Below, one piece after another: positions 50,524 to 59,522 of a stretch of 64,000 nt of DNA. Positions within the stretch are counted from its first letter, which is position 1; every line of letters begins with the position of its first letter. The stretch comes from Dongia_B soli (GTDB lineage: Bacteria > Pseudomonadota > Alphaproteobacteria > Dongiales > Dongiaceae). The position numbers were made by a program, and so were the translations under genes. Under the pieces are notes generated by a model. That model was not told where the DNA came from. It was given only the letters and a program-made list of their open reading frames with translations, and did not search any database. Location of the stretch: the NCBI RefSeq assembly GCF_034044715.1, contig NZ_JAXCLW010000002.1:434001-498000 (forward strand). Direction: 5' to 3'.

Positions 50524-51435
50524 TTGAGCTCGATACCGGCAACCGCCCTGGCGGACATCCAGCCTAATGACCGACATGCTTCGGGAGAGTGCCTTTGTGG
50601 TGCCGTGCGCTACGAGATACAAGGGATCTTGTCGCCACCCTCTGCATGCCACTGCGGCATGTGCCGGCGGCATCATGGTGCATTAGGCGTTTTTACCGGC
50701 GCGCCTGTGACGGCCTTCCGCATTCATGGTGCAGATCACGTCGGCTGGTACCGCTCCTCGCCGGAAGCCGAACGTGGCTTCTGTCGGCAATGCGGTAGCA
50801 AATTATTCTGGCGGCAGATCGATAGTGACCGGTTGGATGTAACGATGGGGAGTTTGCATCAGCCGAGCGGCCTGCATCTCGATCATCATATCTGGGTCGC
50901 GCATCGTGGGGATTATTACGACATCGCCGACGCGCTACCGAAATATGCTGAATCAGCGGTGGGGCATGGCGACCAGTCACAGCTATCAGGACATCGGCCG
51001 GCGCCGGTACCGACGGTGCATGAAGGGGGCTGCCTGTGCGGCGCCATCCGCTTCAAGGTCGATGGCGATATGCGCAATGTGGTTGTGTGCCATTGCGGCC
51101 AATGCCGGCATTGGCATGGTCACTCGGCCGATTATAGTGCGGCGAGAACGGCCGAGATGGCCTTGCGAGGCGAAGGAGCACTGTCCTGGTATGCCTCGTC
51201 ACCAGGCGCGCAGCGGGGCTTTTGTCGCCATTGTGGCACGAGTCTATTCTGGCGAGGGGCTAAGAATGGTACGGCGGCAAGCAAGATTTCGATATCGGCG
51301 GGCGCACTTGACGGGCCGACGGGTTTGCAAACGGTCAGGCACATCTTCGTGGCAGACCTCCCAGATTACTACGCTATCTCGGGTGATGCCGAACGTGATG
51401 CCGGCAGTATGGCGTCCAATCCGGTGGCATTCTGA
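50524..51435 (+). CDS. double-domain GFA (CENP-V/Gfa) protein with TTG start
   Basis: This 303-residue protein has two tandem glutathione-dependent formaldehyde-activating-type domains. Each has the zinc-binding Cys pattern (GECLCGAVRYE, SACHCGMCRRHHG, FCRQCGSKLFW; then GGCLCGAIRFK, VVCHCGQCRHWHG, FCRHCGTSLFW). Single-domain members bind zinc and may trap glutathione adducts. The TTG start is supported by GGGGAGGG eight bases upstream, with no ATG before the first Cys cluster except inside the fold. It is first in a four-gene operon and could relate to formaldehyde from demethylation. Confidence 0.85.
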   Translation: MSSIPATALADIQPNDRHASGECLCGAVRYEIQGILSPPSACHCGMCRRHHGALGVFTGAPVTAFRIHGADHVGWYRSSPEAERGFCRQCGSKLFWRQIDSDRLDVTMGSLHQPSGLHLDHHIWVAHRGDYYDIADALPKYAESAVGHGDQSQLSGHRPAPVPTVHEGGCLCGAIRFKVDGDMRNVVVCHCGQCRHWHGHSADYSAARTAEMALRGEGALSWYASSPGAQRGFCRHCGTSLFWRGAKNGTAASKISISAGALDGPTGLQTVRHIFVADLPDYYAISGDAERDAGSMASNPVAF

Positions 51436-51455
51436 ACATAAGGAAAGATTGCCAC

Positions 51456-52259
51456 ATGATTATGGGCCTGCCGATGTACGCCTTGCCGGAGTTGTCGCGG
51501 GCAACGCTCGATTGGTGGATAGGTTTATGCCGCCACTTTCGGCGCGCGGGCATCGACGATTTGCCGTTGACCATGGCGGAGCCACGGGATCTTTACGAGC
51601 ATTGGCGGCAACCCTCTCTCTTGTTCACGCAGACCTGCGGCTATCCGCTCACCCATGATCTCGACGGCCAGGTGCAGTTGGTGGCGACGCCGTGTTACCG
51701 GGCGCCGGGATGCAACGGATCAACTTATCGGAGTTCCATCGTCATCCGTGACGACGACGCGATCGAGGACTTGGCGGATCTAAAAGGTAAGCGTATCGCC
51801 TTCAATAGCCGAGATTCGCAGTCAGGGTACAATTGTCTTCGGCATCTCATTTCCCCTCTGGCGCGCGATGGCCGGTTTTTCGCGGAGGCTCTGGAAACCG
51901 GTGGCCATCGCCGGTCGCTGGCTGCCGTGCGGCATGGCAAAGCCGATGTCGCTTCGATCGATTGCGTCAGCTATGCATTGATCGCCGCGGTTGCCCCAGT
52001 GGAAGTCACCGGCATCCGTGTTTTATGTGAGAGCGCGCCGGCGCCGAACCTGCCCTATATCACGGCCGCCGCGACACCCCCGCAAAAGCTGGCTCGGTTG
52101 CAAGACGGCTTGCGGGCAGCCACGGCGGACCCTCATTTGACCGCGACGCGTGACACCCTGCTTATCGAAGATGTTACGGTCTTGCAACGGGACGCCTATG
52201 ACCTGATTTTGTCGATGGAACGTGCAGCGATCGAAGCCGGATACAGGGATTTGGATTAA
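51456..52259 (+). CDS. PhnD-like solute-binding domain protein without signal peptide
   Basis: This 267-residue protein has a phosphonate/phosphite-type periplasmic-binding fold. The hinge and ligand region reads RSSIVIRDDDAIEDLADLKGKRIAFNSRDSQSGYNCLRHLI, followed by ALETGGHRRSLAAVRHGKADVASIDCVSYAL. It starts with MIMGLPMYALPELSRATLDWW and has no signal peptide or lipobox, so it should be cytosolic. It may act as a sensor or enzyme-like domain rather than a transporter component. AAGGAAAG precedes the ATG. It lies 20 bases after the GFA gene and 4 before the DMT gene. Confidence 0.75.
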   Translation: MIMGLPMYALPELSRATLDWWIGLCRHFRRAGIDDLPLTMAEPRDLYEHWRQPSLLFTQTCGYPLTHDLDGQVQLVATPCYRAPGCNGSTYRSSIVIRDDDAIEDLADLKGKRIAFNSRDSQSGYNCLRHLISPLARDGRFFAEALETGGHRRSLAAVRHGKADVASIDCVSYALIAAVAPVEVTGIRVLCESAPAPNLPYITAAATPPQKLARLQDGLRAATADPHLTATRDTLLIEDVTVLQRDAYDLILSMERAAIEAGYRDLD

Positions 52260-52263
52260 ACCA

Positions 52264-53205
52264 ATGTCGGCAATGAATAAGAAGAACGGAACGACCCTGC
52301 CAACGATCGCTGTTCTGATCGCTGCCGCACTTTGGGGCAGCTTCTGGATACCGTTGCGTCAGATCACAGAGACCGGCATCTCGGGTGCGTGGGCGACAAT
52401 ACTGGTTTATGGCGGTCCGCTCGTCCTGATGCTGCCGATTGTTGCCTTCCGTGGGAAACGGGCTGGCAGCTTCGGATGGGGTGCCCTTTGGGTCGGTGCC
52501 GCATCGGGCATATGCAACACGTTCTACGGCATGGGCTTCATCGAGGGGGAGGTCAGCAAGGTCATGCTGCTTTTCTATCTCAACCCGATCTGGGCCGCTT
52601 TGCTGGAACGAACGATTTTGAAGACGCCAATCGTGCGCTCACGCCAGCTGACGATTTTGCTGGGCTTTCTCGGCATGGCTGTCCTGGTCAGTGGCAATGG
52701 CTCGGTCCTGCCGCTTCCCCGCAACATATCGGAATGGTTCGGTGTCATTGCCGGATTCTTCTGGGCGCTCAGCATGGTGGGCATGCGATACAGCGGCGAG
52801 GGAGATATCATCCCCAAGTCCTGCTACCAGTTCCTCTTCGGCCTGGTGGGCTGCGGTATTATCTTGTTCTCAGGCCTGTTTCCTGGAGAGCTCTGGCCAC
52901 AGCCAGGCCAGTTGGCTGCTGCGATGCCGTGGACCGTTATCACCGTCTTTCTTTGGATCTTCCCCACGATGGTCTTGGCTTTCTGGGGGATCAGCTTCAT
53001 GTCACCTTCGAAAGCATCCATCCTCTTCATGCTGGAAGCAATTGTCGGCGTGGTCTCGGCAGCCATTTTCACAGACGAGCCGTTTGGCTGGCGCGAGATC
53101 GTCGGCGGTCTGTTGATCCTCAGCGCCGCCTTGTTCGATATTCTGTTTACCGGCGGCGATCCGGATACGGCGAACGGTGACTGCAAATTGAAAGCAGCGG
53201 AATAG
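52264..53205 (+). CDS. DMT/EamA-family transporter
   Basis: This 313-residue carrier has ten hydrophobic helices in two EamA repeats (IAVLIAAALWGSFWIPLRQITETG at the start; IVGVVSAAIFTDEPFGWREIVGGLLILSAALF at the end). It resembles the broad metabolite exporter group. It is third in the GFA-PhnD-DMT-TusA unit and is followed without gap by the TusA-like gene. The start at 52264 follows the preceding stop by four bases. The substrate is unknown; the operon context suggests export of the compound that the other proteins handle. Confidence 0.83.
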   Translation: MSAMNKKNGTTLPTIAVLIAAALWGSFWIPLRQITETGISGAWATILVYGGPLVLMLPIVAFRGKRAGSFGWGALWVGAASGICNTFYGMGFIEGEVSKVMLLFYLNPIWAALLERTILKTPIVRSRQLTILLGFLGMAVLVSGNGSVLPLPRNISEWFGVIAGFFWALSMVGMRYSGEGDIIPKSCYQFLFGLVGCGIILFSGLFPGELWPQPGQLAAAMPWTVITVFLWIFPTMVLAFWGISFMSPSKASILFMLEAIVGVVSAAIFTDEPFGWREIVGGLLILSAALFDILFTGGDPDTANGDCKLKAAE

Positions 53206-53427
53206 ATGACGAAGATATTCGATGCGCGCGGCATGAAATGCCCGTTGCCGGTGCTGAAGGCGCGGCGCTTGGTCCGGGACATGGAACCAGGCGAGATTCT
53301 TGAAATCCAGGCGACCGATGCCGGAGCGCCGGCTGACTTCACCCATTTCTGCGAGACGACGGGGAATCGGCTACTCGAGACCAGGGAGGAGGGCGGATTG
53401 TTCATCATCCGCCTTCAGGTCGCCTAA
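53206..53427 (+). CDS. TusA-like sulfurtransferase
   Basis: This 73-residue SirA/TusA-fold protein has the catalytic Cys in MKCPLPVLKARR (residue 12). The typical second half follows (GEILEIQATDAGAPADFTHFCETTGNRLLE). TusA proteins carry a persulfide for tRNA thiolation, molybdenum cofactor or sulfur oxidation. The paralogue type here, attached to a DMT carrier, is of unknown specificity. Its ATG directly follows the DMT stop. A GC-rich hairpin closes the operon. Confidence 0.85.
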   Translation: MTKIFDARGMKCPLPVLKARRLVRDMEPGEILEIQATDAGAPADFTHFCETTGNRLLETREEGGLFIIRLQVA

Positions 53428-53432
53428 CGTTC

Positions 53433-53450
53433 GCGGCGACCAGTCGCCGC
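53433..53450. terminator. GC hairpin between convergent TusA-like and AI-2E genes
   Basis: GCGGCGAC and GTCGCCGC form an 8-bp stem with a minimal loop. No T-tract is present, so termination is tentative. Confidence 0.4.
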
Positions 53451-53451
53451 C

Positions 53452-54519
53452 TCAGATCAGATTGCGGGCCGATAACTCGTCTTTGATATAGGCATAAAAA
53501 ATCGGCGCGGCGATGACGCCGGGTATGCCGAAAGCGGCCTCCATCACCAGCATGGCCAACAGCAATTCCCAGGCCCGGGCGCGAATCTGGGTGCCGATGA
53601 TACGGGCATTGATGAAATATTCCAGTTTGTGAATCAGAACCAGGAAGACCAACGAACCTGCCGCTGCCAGAAATGAGGCGCTCAGGCTGACGATGACGAT
53701 GATGGTATTGGAAATGAGATTGCCGATAACCGGTATCAGCCCGGCAATGAAAGTGACGGCAATCATCGTTTTCTTCAGCGGCAGGTCGACGCCCAGGGAC
53801 GGCAACAACACGATCAGGTAAATGGCGGTAAAAATGGTATTGAGCGCCGAGATGCGGAGTTGCGCGAAGACCACCCGGCGGAAGGCAGAGCCAAGAAACG
53901 ATAGCCGATCCCGCATCGCGCGGCCCAGTGGCTTCAGCTCCTGGGTCATGATGCCGGTACTGATGGCGATCATGCCGCCGATGATCATGCCGATGAGAAT
54001 GCGGACGAATATACGACCGAAATTCTCCCCAGCCTGCCGGAGGTCGCTGGCGTGGACGCGCAGCCAGTCAGAAGCGGTGGCGCGCAAATCCTCGACATTC
54101 GCCGGCAGGTAATGCCGCGCCCAGGGCGGGAAATGAATACGGGCGGCATCGATGATATCCGCCATTTTCTGCAGCAGCACGAAAGGGCTATCGGATCTAT
54201 CGGTTATCATCAGGGCCACCGAGCCGATAGCCAGGAGCAGAAGCAAGGTAACGAAAGTAGCTAGCAAGCTCAGAGCAATAACTTTGCCGGCACGGTAAGT
54301 AACACCGAAGCTGCGATGGCGAATGCCCGCCATTTGCACCAGCTCGTAAACCAGCAGGCCCGGCAAGAGGCTGGTCAGGAGGCCCAGATAAAGAATGAGA
54401 AAAAGGCCGATCCCCATGAAGACCCAGGCAGCAATATTGTATTTCAGCGAAGGATCGACGAGGCCGGTGCTGAGATGATCGGTGACAAACACCGTACTGC
54501 CCTGGTCCTGATCCCGCAT
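53452..54519 (-). CDS. AI-2E family transporter (PerM/YhhT-like)
   Basis: This 355-residue membrane protein has about eight hydrophobic helices. A long polar segment lies between helices 3 and 4 (ADIIDAARIHFPPWARHYLPANVEDLRATASDWLRVHASDLR). The C-terminal LLAMLVMEAAFGIPGVIAAPIFYAYIKDEL is the family signature. Family members export diverse solutes; autoinducer-2 transport is not implied by sequence. It is convergent with the TusA operon. Confidence 0.85.
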   Translation of the reverse strand: MRDQDQGSTVFVTDHLSTGLVDPSLKYNIAAWVFMGIGLFLILYLGLLTSLLPGLLVYELVQMAGIRHRSFGVTYRAGKVIALSLLATFVTLLLLLAIGSVALMITDRSDSPFVLLQKMADIIDAARIHFPPWARHYLPANVEDLRATASDWLRVHASDLRQAGENFGRIFVRILIGMIIGGMIAISTGIMTQELKPLGRAMRDRLSFLGSAFRRVVFAQLRISALNTIFTAIYLIVLLPSLGVDLPLKKTMIAVTFIAGLIPVIGNLISNTIIVIVSLSASFLAAAGSLVFLVLIHKLEYFINARIIGTQIRARAWELLLAMLVMEAAFGIPGVIAAPIFYAYIKDELSARNLI

Positions 54520-54786
54520 TTGCCTGCCTGACGGTGACTGGTAATCGACTGTTATTGCGCGATCTTAGGGTGTTGACTGGCGACTGTGCAAGTAAAGCCG
54601 ATGGATGACTCTCGCCGGCTCAACCTATTATTTCACATTTCCACAGGCGACAATTCCTAGTTGATGCCTCCTTTATGGACATGCATAGTTAAGACGGCTT
54701 TAAGAGCGCCTACAATTCAAGAAAGCTTGCCGGCCTTGGGGCCGACCGGCGGAAATAAGAATTTCATCAATCGGGAGGGGAACATA

Positions 54787-56370
54787 ATGATCTCTTGGGC
54801 AAATTTGACATCCGCTTTTACCAGCGGGCGCTTGTCCCGGCGGGATTTTCTGTCCGGTGCAACCGCGCTGGGCCTGACCGCTGCGGCAGTCGGATTCCTC
54901 AATGTAAATGAGACGAAGGCCGACGAACCGAAGCGGGGCGGTACGCTGCGGCTTGGCCTGGCCGGCGGGAGCACGACGGACAGCTTCGATCCGCGCGGCT
55001 TCACCGAAATCGTGATGATCACGCTGGGATCGCAAATTTATAACAGCTTCGTTGAATTTGACCCCAATAACCGGGTTCAGCCCGATTTGCTGGAAAGCTG
55101 GGACGTCAAGCCGGGCGCCACGGAATGGGTGATGAATGTCCGCAAGGGCGTCACGTTCCATAACGGCAAGACCCTGGATGCCGACGACATTATCTACTCA
55201 TTGAATCTCCATCGCGGTGAATCGAAATCGGCGATGGTCGGCCAGACCAAGCACATCAAGGACGTCAAAAAGCTCGACAGTCATCAGATCAGCATTACGC
55301 TGGACCGGGGCGATGCGGAATTGATCTATCTGTTGGGCGATTACCATATGAAGATCGTCCCGAATGAGTTCCAGGATTGGGCAAAACCGATCGGTACGGG
55401 CGCCTTCACATTCGAAGCTTTCAATCCGGGCGTAAGCGCCAAAGTCAATCGCAATCCCAATTATTGGCGCAGCGACCGAGGCTTCGTCGATGCCGTCGAA
55501 ACCTCGGTTATCAATGACACCGCGGCGCGGATGAATGCCCTGGTTGCCGGGCAAGTGGATATCATCAATCGGGTCGATAAGAGGGCCGTCGATCTTCTTA
55601 AATCCGCTGGCACGGTCAAACTCGAAGAAGCGCCGACCGGCTGGCATGCAATCATGGCCATGCAGGTCGATAAAGCCCCGTTCGATAATCCTGATGTGCG
55701 TCTGGCGCTCAAACATGCCATCGACCGTGAGCAATTGCTGAAGACGCTCTTCAACGGATTCGGGAGCCTCGGCAACGACCACCCCGTGCCGAAGCGCGAC
55801 CCATTCTTCAATAGTGAGTTGCCGCAAACGACTTATGACATCGACAAGGCCAAGTTCTATATGAAGAAGGCCAATCTCAACAACATCTCCATACAATTGA
55901 CGGCTTCCGACGCAGCCTATGAAGGTGCGGTGAATGCCGCGGCTTTGTATCAGGCCACGGCCGCCAAGGCTGGCGTTAACATTTCGATCAAGCGCGAGCC
56001 GGTCGATGGCTTCTGGGACAATGCCTGGCTTAAGCGGCCGTTCTGCGGATCGTATTGGGCCGGCCGGTCAACCGCCCTGCAGATGCTGACGACCGCTTAT
56101 AAATCCGATGCCGCCTGGAACGAAACAGATTGGCGTAACGAAACCTTCGACAAGCTGCTTTCGGATGCGGCGGCGGAGCTGGATGACGCCAAACGCAAAT
56201 CCTATATCTGGGAGGCGCAGCGCATGCTGCATGACGATGGCGGCGCCGTCATTCCGGTCTTTTCCAATGTCCTGGAAGCCCATAGCGACAAGGTGAAAGG
56301 ATATCGTGTCGGCGGCGTCGATGAATTGTTCAACGGCCGTGCGACCGAATTCGCCTGGCTGGAGAGTTAA
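54787..56370 (+). CDS. Tat-exported peptide/nickel-type ABC substrate-binding protein 1 (SBP_bac_5)
   Basis: This 527-residue family 5 binding protein is exported by Tat (SGRLSRRDFLSGATALG at residues 13-29). The SBP_bac_5 core includes PDLLESWDVKPGATEWVMNVRKGVTFHNGKTLDADDIIYSL, VRLALKHAIDREQLLKTLFNG and the C-terminal AQRMLHDDGGAVIPVFSNVLEAHSDKVKGY. GGGAGGGGAA precedes the ATG. No permease or ATPase gene follows; instead a close paralogue does. Ligands of this family range from peptides to opines and glycosides. Confidence 0.87.
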   Translation: MISWANLTSAFTSGRLSRRDFLSGATALGLTAAAVGFLNVNETKADEPKRGGTLRLGLAGGSTTDSFDPRGFTEIVMITLGSQIYNSFVEFDPNNRVQPDLLESWDVKPGATEWVMNVRKGVTFHNGKTLDADDIIYSLNLHRGESKSAMVGQTKHIKDVKKLDSHQISITLDRGDAELIYLLGDYHMKIVPNEFQDWAKPIGTGAFTFEAFNPGVSAKVNRNPNYWRSDRGFVDAVETSVINDTAARMNALVAGQVDIINRVDKRAVDLLKSAGTVKLEEAPTGWHAIMAMQVDKAPFDNPDVRLALKHAIDREQLLKTLFNGFGSLGNDHPVPKRDPFFNSELPQTTYDIDKAKFYMKKANLNNISIQLTASDAAYEGAVNAAALYQATAAKAGVNISIKREPVDGFWDNAWLKRPFCGSYWAGRSTALQMLTTAYKSDAAWNETDWRNETFDKLLSDAAAELDDAKRKSYIWEAQRMLHDDGGAVIPVFSNVLEAHSDKVKGYRVGGVDELFNGRATEFAWLES

Positions 56371-56394
56371 GCAGGGGCCGTGAGACATCCGATC

Positions 56395-56416
56395 GGGCGC
56401 CTGCTTGCAGGCGCCC
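56395..56416 (+). terminator. hairpin between the two paralogous binding-protein genes
   Basis: GGGCGCCTG and CAGGCGCCC pair around a CTTG loop, followed by a weak T-run (GTGTCGTTT). It is probably a terminator or processing hairpin after the first gene. Confidence 0.6.
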
Positions 56417-56561
56417 GTGTCGTTTGGGGCGGCGAGTTTTTCTTGGAACATTGCGGAGTTCTTCTCGTTTGTTGTCTACCGACCGAAAAGGCAAGTTCGG
56501 CCGGGTGCCGAGGCGCGAGGCCTCGCCGCGGGGGTTAAGCCTTATTGCTGATGGGAAAACG

Positions 56562-58124
56562 ATGACAACTTGGAATGATCTGCGGCCATCGCGCCGGCAA
56601 TTTCTAACCGGGGCCGCCGCTTTCGGGCTGGCGGGCTCCGCCGGTATCCTTAAAAGCCAGACTGCCAGGGCAGCCGAAGGTCCGAAACGCGGCGGCGTCC
56701 TCCGGCTTGGTATCGGTGGCGGCAGTACGACGGCCAGCCTCGATCCCCGGAGCTATGCTGATATTGTAACAATCACTCTCGGGGCGCAATTTTTCAGCAG
56801 CTTCGTCGAATTCGACGCCGAACATCAAATTCAGCCGGCTTTGATCGAGAGCTGGGACGTGAAGTCCGGGGCAGCGGAATGGGTCTTGACCGCTAGGAAA
56901 GGGGTCACTTTCCATAACGGCAAAACCGTGACCGTCGATGACTTGATCTATTCCCTCAATCTTCATCGCGGAAACTCTACATCCGGCGTTGTCGGCCAAA
57001 CCAAGCATATCAAAGAGGTCAAAAAGATCGGCGATCGCCAAATCGGCATCACATTGTCCCGTGGCGATTCCGAGCTGATCAACCTGCTTGGCGATTATCA
57101 TTTCAAGATCGTGCCAGATGGATTTGCCGATTGGTCCAAGCCGATCGGTAGCGGACCGTTCGTTTTTGAAAGCTATGTTCCTGGCGTCAGCGCGAAAGGC
57201 AATCGCTTCGCCGATTATTGGGCTTCAGACCGCGCCTTCGTCGATACGGTTGAAACGACCGTCATCAATGACACCCCGGCCCGTACGAATGCCCTCATCA
57301 CCGGCCAGGTCGATATCATCAATCGCGCGGATAAGCGCACGGTCGACTTGTTGAAACAGGCCAGCAATGTGACATTGGAAACAGGGCCGACCGGCTGGCA
57401 CGCGATCATTGCGGCCAAAACGGATACAGCACCGTTCAATAACGCAAATCTACGCCTCGCTCTGAAGTATGCCATCGATCGCGAGGAATTCCTGAAAACG
57501 CTGCTGAACGGTTATGGAACCGTCGGCAATGACCATCCGATCCGGCCGGGTGACCCGTTCTACAATACTGAGCTGCCGCAGACCCTCTACGATGCCGATA
57601 AAGCAAAATTCTATTTAAAGAAGGCCGATCTCGGTAATGTATCGCTGCAACTCAGCGCTTCCGAAGCGGCTTTTGAGGGTGCGATCAATGCAGCTGAACT
57701 CTATCAGGCAAGCGCCGCCAAAGCAGGATTGAACATTGCGATCCAACGGGAGCCCGTGGATGGCTTCTGGTCCAATGTTTGGCTGAAACGGCCTTTCACG
57801 CAATCCTATTGGCAGGGACGGTCAACTGCCTTGCAGATGCTGGCTGCGCCTTACAAATCAGATTCGCCGTGGAATGAAACCGCTTGGCGAAATGCCTCGT
57901 TTGATAAACTCCTGACCGACGCTGCGGTCGAAATCGATACCGCTAAACGCAAGTCTTATGTCTGGGAGGCTCAACGGCTCTTGCATGAAGAAGGCGGGGC
58001 CATCATTCCAATTTTCCAGGATGAATTGGAAGCGCATGGAAACCAGGTGAAAGGCTATCGCGTCGGCGGTATCGACAGCCTGTTCAATGGGCGCATTGCC
58101 GAATATGTCTGGCTTGATAGCTAA
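56562..58124 (+). CDS. Tat-exported peptide/nickel-type ABC substrate-binding protein 2 (SBP_bac_5)
   Basis: This 520-residue paralogue of the protein at 54787-56370 is collinear along its whole length and very similar (TKHIKEVKKI, LGDYHFKIVPDGFADWSKPIGSGPFVFE, REPVDGFWSNVWLKRPF). It has its own Tat signal (RPSRRQFLTGAAAFG). The ATG at 56562 follows GGGA. Like the first, it lacks adjacent transporter subunits. The duplication probably reflects different ligands or dosage. Ligand identity is unknown. Confidence 0.87.
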   Translation: MTTWNDLRPSRRQFLTGAAAFGLAGSAGILKSQTARAAEGPKRGGVLRLGIGGGSTTASLDPRSYADIVTITLGAQFFSSFVEFDAEHQIQPALIESWDVKSGAAEWVLTARKGVTFHNGKTVTVDDLIYSLNLHRGNSTSGVVGQTKHIKEVKKIGDRQIGITLSRGDSELINLLGDYHFKIVPDGFADWSKPIGSGPFVFESYVPGVSAKGNRFADYWASDRAFVDTVETTVINDTPARTNALITGQVDIINRADKRTVDLLKQASNVTLETGPTGWHAIIAAKTDTAPFNNANLRLALKYAIDREEFLKTLLNGYGTVGNDHPIRPGDPFYNTELPQTLYDADKAKFYLKKADLGNVSLQLSASEAAFEGAINAAELYQASAAKAGLNIAIQREPVDGFWSNVWLKRPFTQSYWQGRSTALQMLAAPYKSDSPWNETAWRNASFDKLLTDAAVEIDTAKRKSYVWEAQRLLHEEGGAIIPIFQDELEAHGNQVKGYRVGGIDSLFNGRIAEYVWLDS

Positions 58125-58130
58125 GAGGGT

Positions 58131-59192
58131 CTAGTTCGTCGTGCCCAGAAGCTGCTCGACACCCGGATGCAGCGGAATGACGGTGCTCTCGACATGAGCA
58201 TCCGGCTTCGACGCGGCTGGGTTCGAGGTCAATTTTGTATCGCGCTGCGGCACGACCAGCGTCCGCGCCAGTTCATGGGCCACGGTATTATCGGTCTTCG
58301 TCGTCACCACGAATAAGACCGGTACGATGAAAGTATCGGTTTCGCCTGAGGTAGCATCGGTACCTGCCGGCAAATGCGCGAGCAAAAGATCGCGCCGGTC
58401 GGTACCGATCTTGGCCTTCTCAGCCGCGCCGACCGGAATGAGCCTGATCGGCATGTGCTCGGCAATACTCGTGATCTCGGCCAGATCGGGACGCTCGACG
58501 ATCGCAATGGCGTCGACCTTACCGGCCGCCAGCTGGCTCGCCGCTTCTGAAAGTTCCATCGGCAGCAATTTCACGCGGCGGCTGGTCAGGCCGAGCGTGG
58601 TAAAAATCTGACTGATCGAGATCGCACCATCGCTTTCGGCTGGATTGGTGGCGACCCGCTTCCCCTTCAGATCTGCCAAGGTCTTGATGGGGGACGCCGC
58701 CGGCACGATTACCTGCAACGCCACGTCGCCAACTGTGGCGATGGCGCGCAGATCAGGATCGGGGCCGGCTTCCTTGAAGGGTCCCTTCCCCTGGGCCGCA
58801 AGGGCGACGAGATCGGCCTGGACGATTGCGGCGTCAAGGCCGCCCTCCCGTAATTGCTGCAGGCTCTCTATGGCCCCGGCTGTCGTCTGGGCCATGCCGA
58901 CAACTCCCGGCACGCCGCAGGCATCGGTGGGCGCACAATCGGCGCCGCCGGTCGGATTGCTGATTGCATTGCCGATTTCAGCCGCGATGTTGAACAAATG
59001 AGAACCGGGTCGGCTGGTGCCGATGCGGAAATAAGTAACGTCCTGGGCCGAAACCTGGCTGACGAGGCCGTCCATGAGGCTGAGCCCGCCAAGAGCGGTC
59101 ACGCCAGCCAGGATGATGGCGGCGCCATAGATCCGGCGGATACCCCACCGGTTCCAAGTCGACCTCAAACTCTTGGTTACCCTCTGCAACAT
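58131..59192 (-). CDS. TAXI-family TRAP transporter solute-binding protein, orphan
   Basis: This 353-residue periplasmic protein belongs to the TAXI branch of TRAP transporters. FRIGTSRPGSHLFNIAAEIGNAIS is the N-terminal family block, followed by IVQADLVALAAQG and the central LADLKGKRVATNPAESDGAISISQIFTTLGL. A signal or anchor helix precedes it (residues 19-40). A short insert with two Cys (GADCAPTDACG) could form a disulfide. No TRAP membrane subunit gene is adjacent. It is convergent with the second SBP gene. Confidence 0.83.
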   Translation of the reverse strand: MLQRVTKSLRSTWNRWGIRRIYGAAIILAGVTALGGLSLMDGLVSQVSAQDVTYFRIGTSRPGSHLFNIAAEIGNAISNPTGGADCAPTDACGVPGVVGMAQTTAGAIESLQQLREGGLDAAIVQADLVALAAQGKGPFKEAGPDPDLRAIATVGDVALQVIVPAASPIKTLADLKGKRVATNPAESDGAISISQIFTTLGLTSRRVKLLPMELSEAASQLAAGKVDAIAIVERPDLAEITSIAEHMPIRLIPVGAAEKAKIGTDRRDLLLAHLPAGTDATSGETDTFIVPVLFVVTTKTDNTVAHELARTLVVPQRDTKLTSNPAASKPDAHVESTVIPLHPGVEQLLGTTN

Positions 59193-59522
59193 CTCAATCT
59201 GCCCTGACTCATCTGCCCGAACGTCGCCGGCAGCGGTGCTGTCCTATTTCCTTCGATCTATCACACGGCAATGAGGCAAGACTGTGATAGCACGCACCCA
59301 TCCGCCCTTGCCGTCGCGACGCCGACGGTTCCTTTCCCAGGAGGGACAATCCCGTTCCGCCGCCTATTCCCAATAAAAGTGGGCCGGTCCAGCCATGCGC
59401 CAAAAACCGGGCGGGCGCCGATAGCGATGCGGTCCTTGCATAGTTTGCCCCCTTTCCAGGGGCGGGGGCCTCTGCTACCACCCGGGACGCAGTATCGGTC
59501 CATCACCCTAAAGGAAGCTTTA
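59193..59522. other. divergent intergenic region with an inverted repeat
   Basis: 330 bases lie between the TAXI and CoA-ligase genes. CTATCACA (59258-59265) and TGTGATAG (59283-59290) form an exact 8-bp inverted repeat with a 17-base spacer, a plausible operator. No gene was recognised. Confidence 0.4.
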
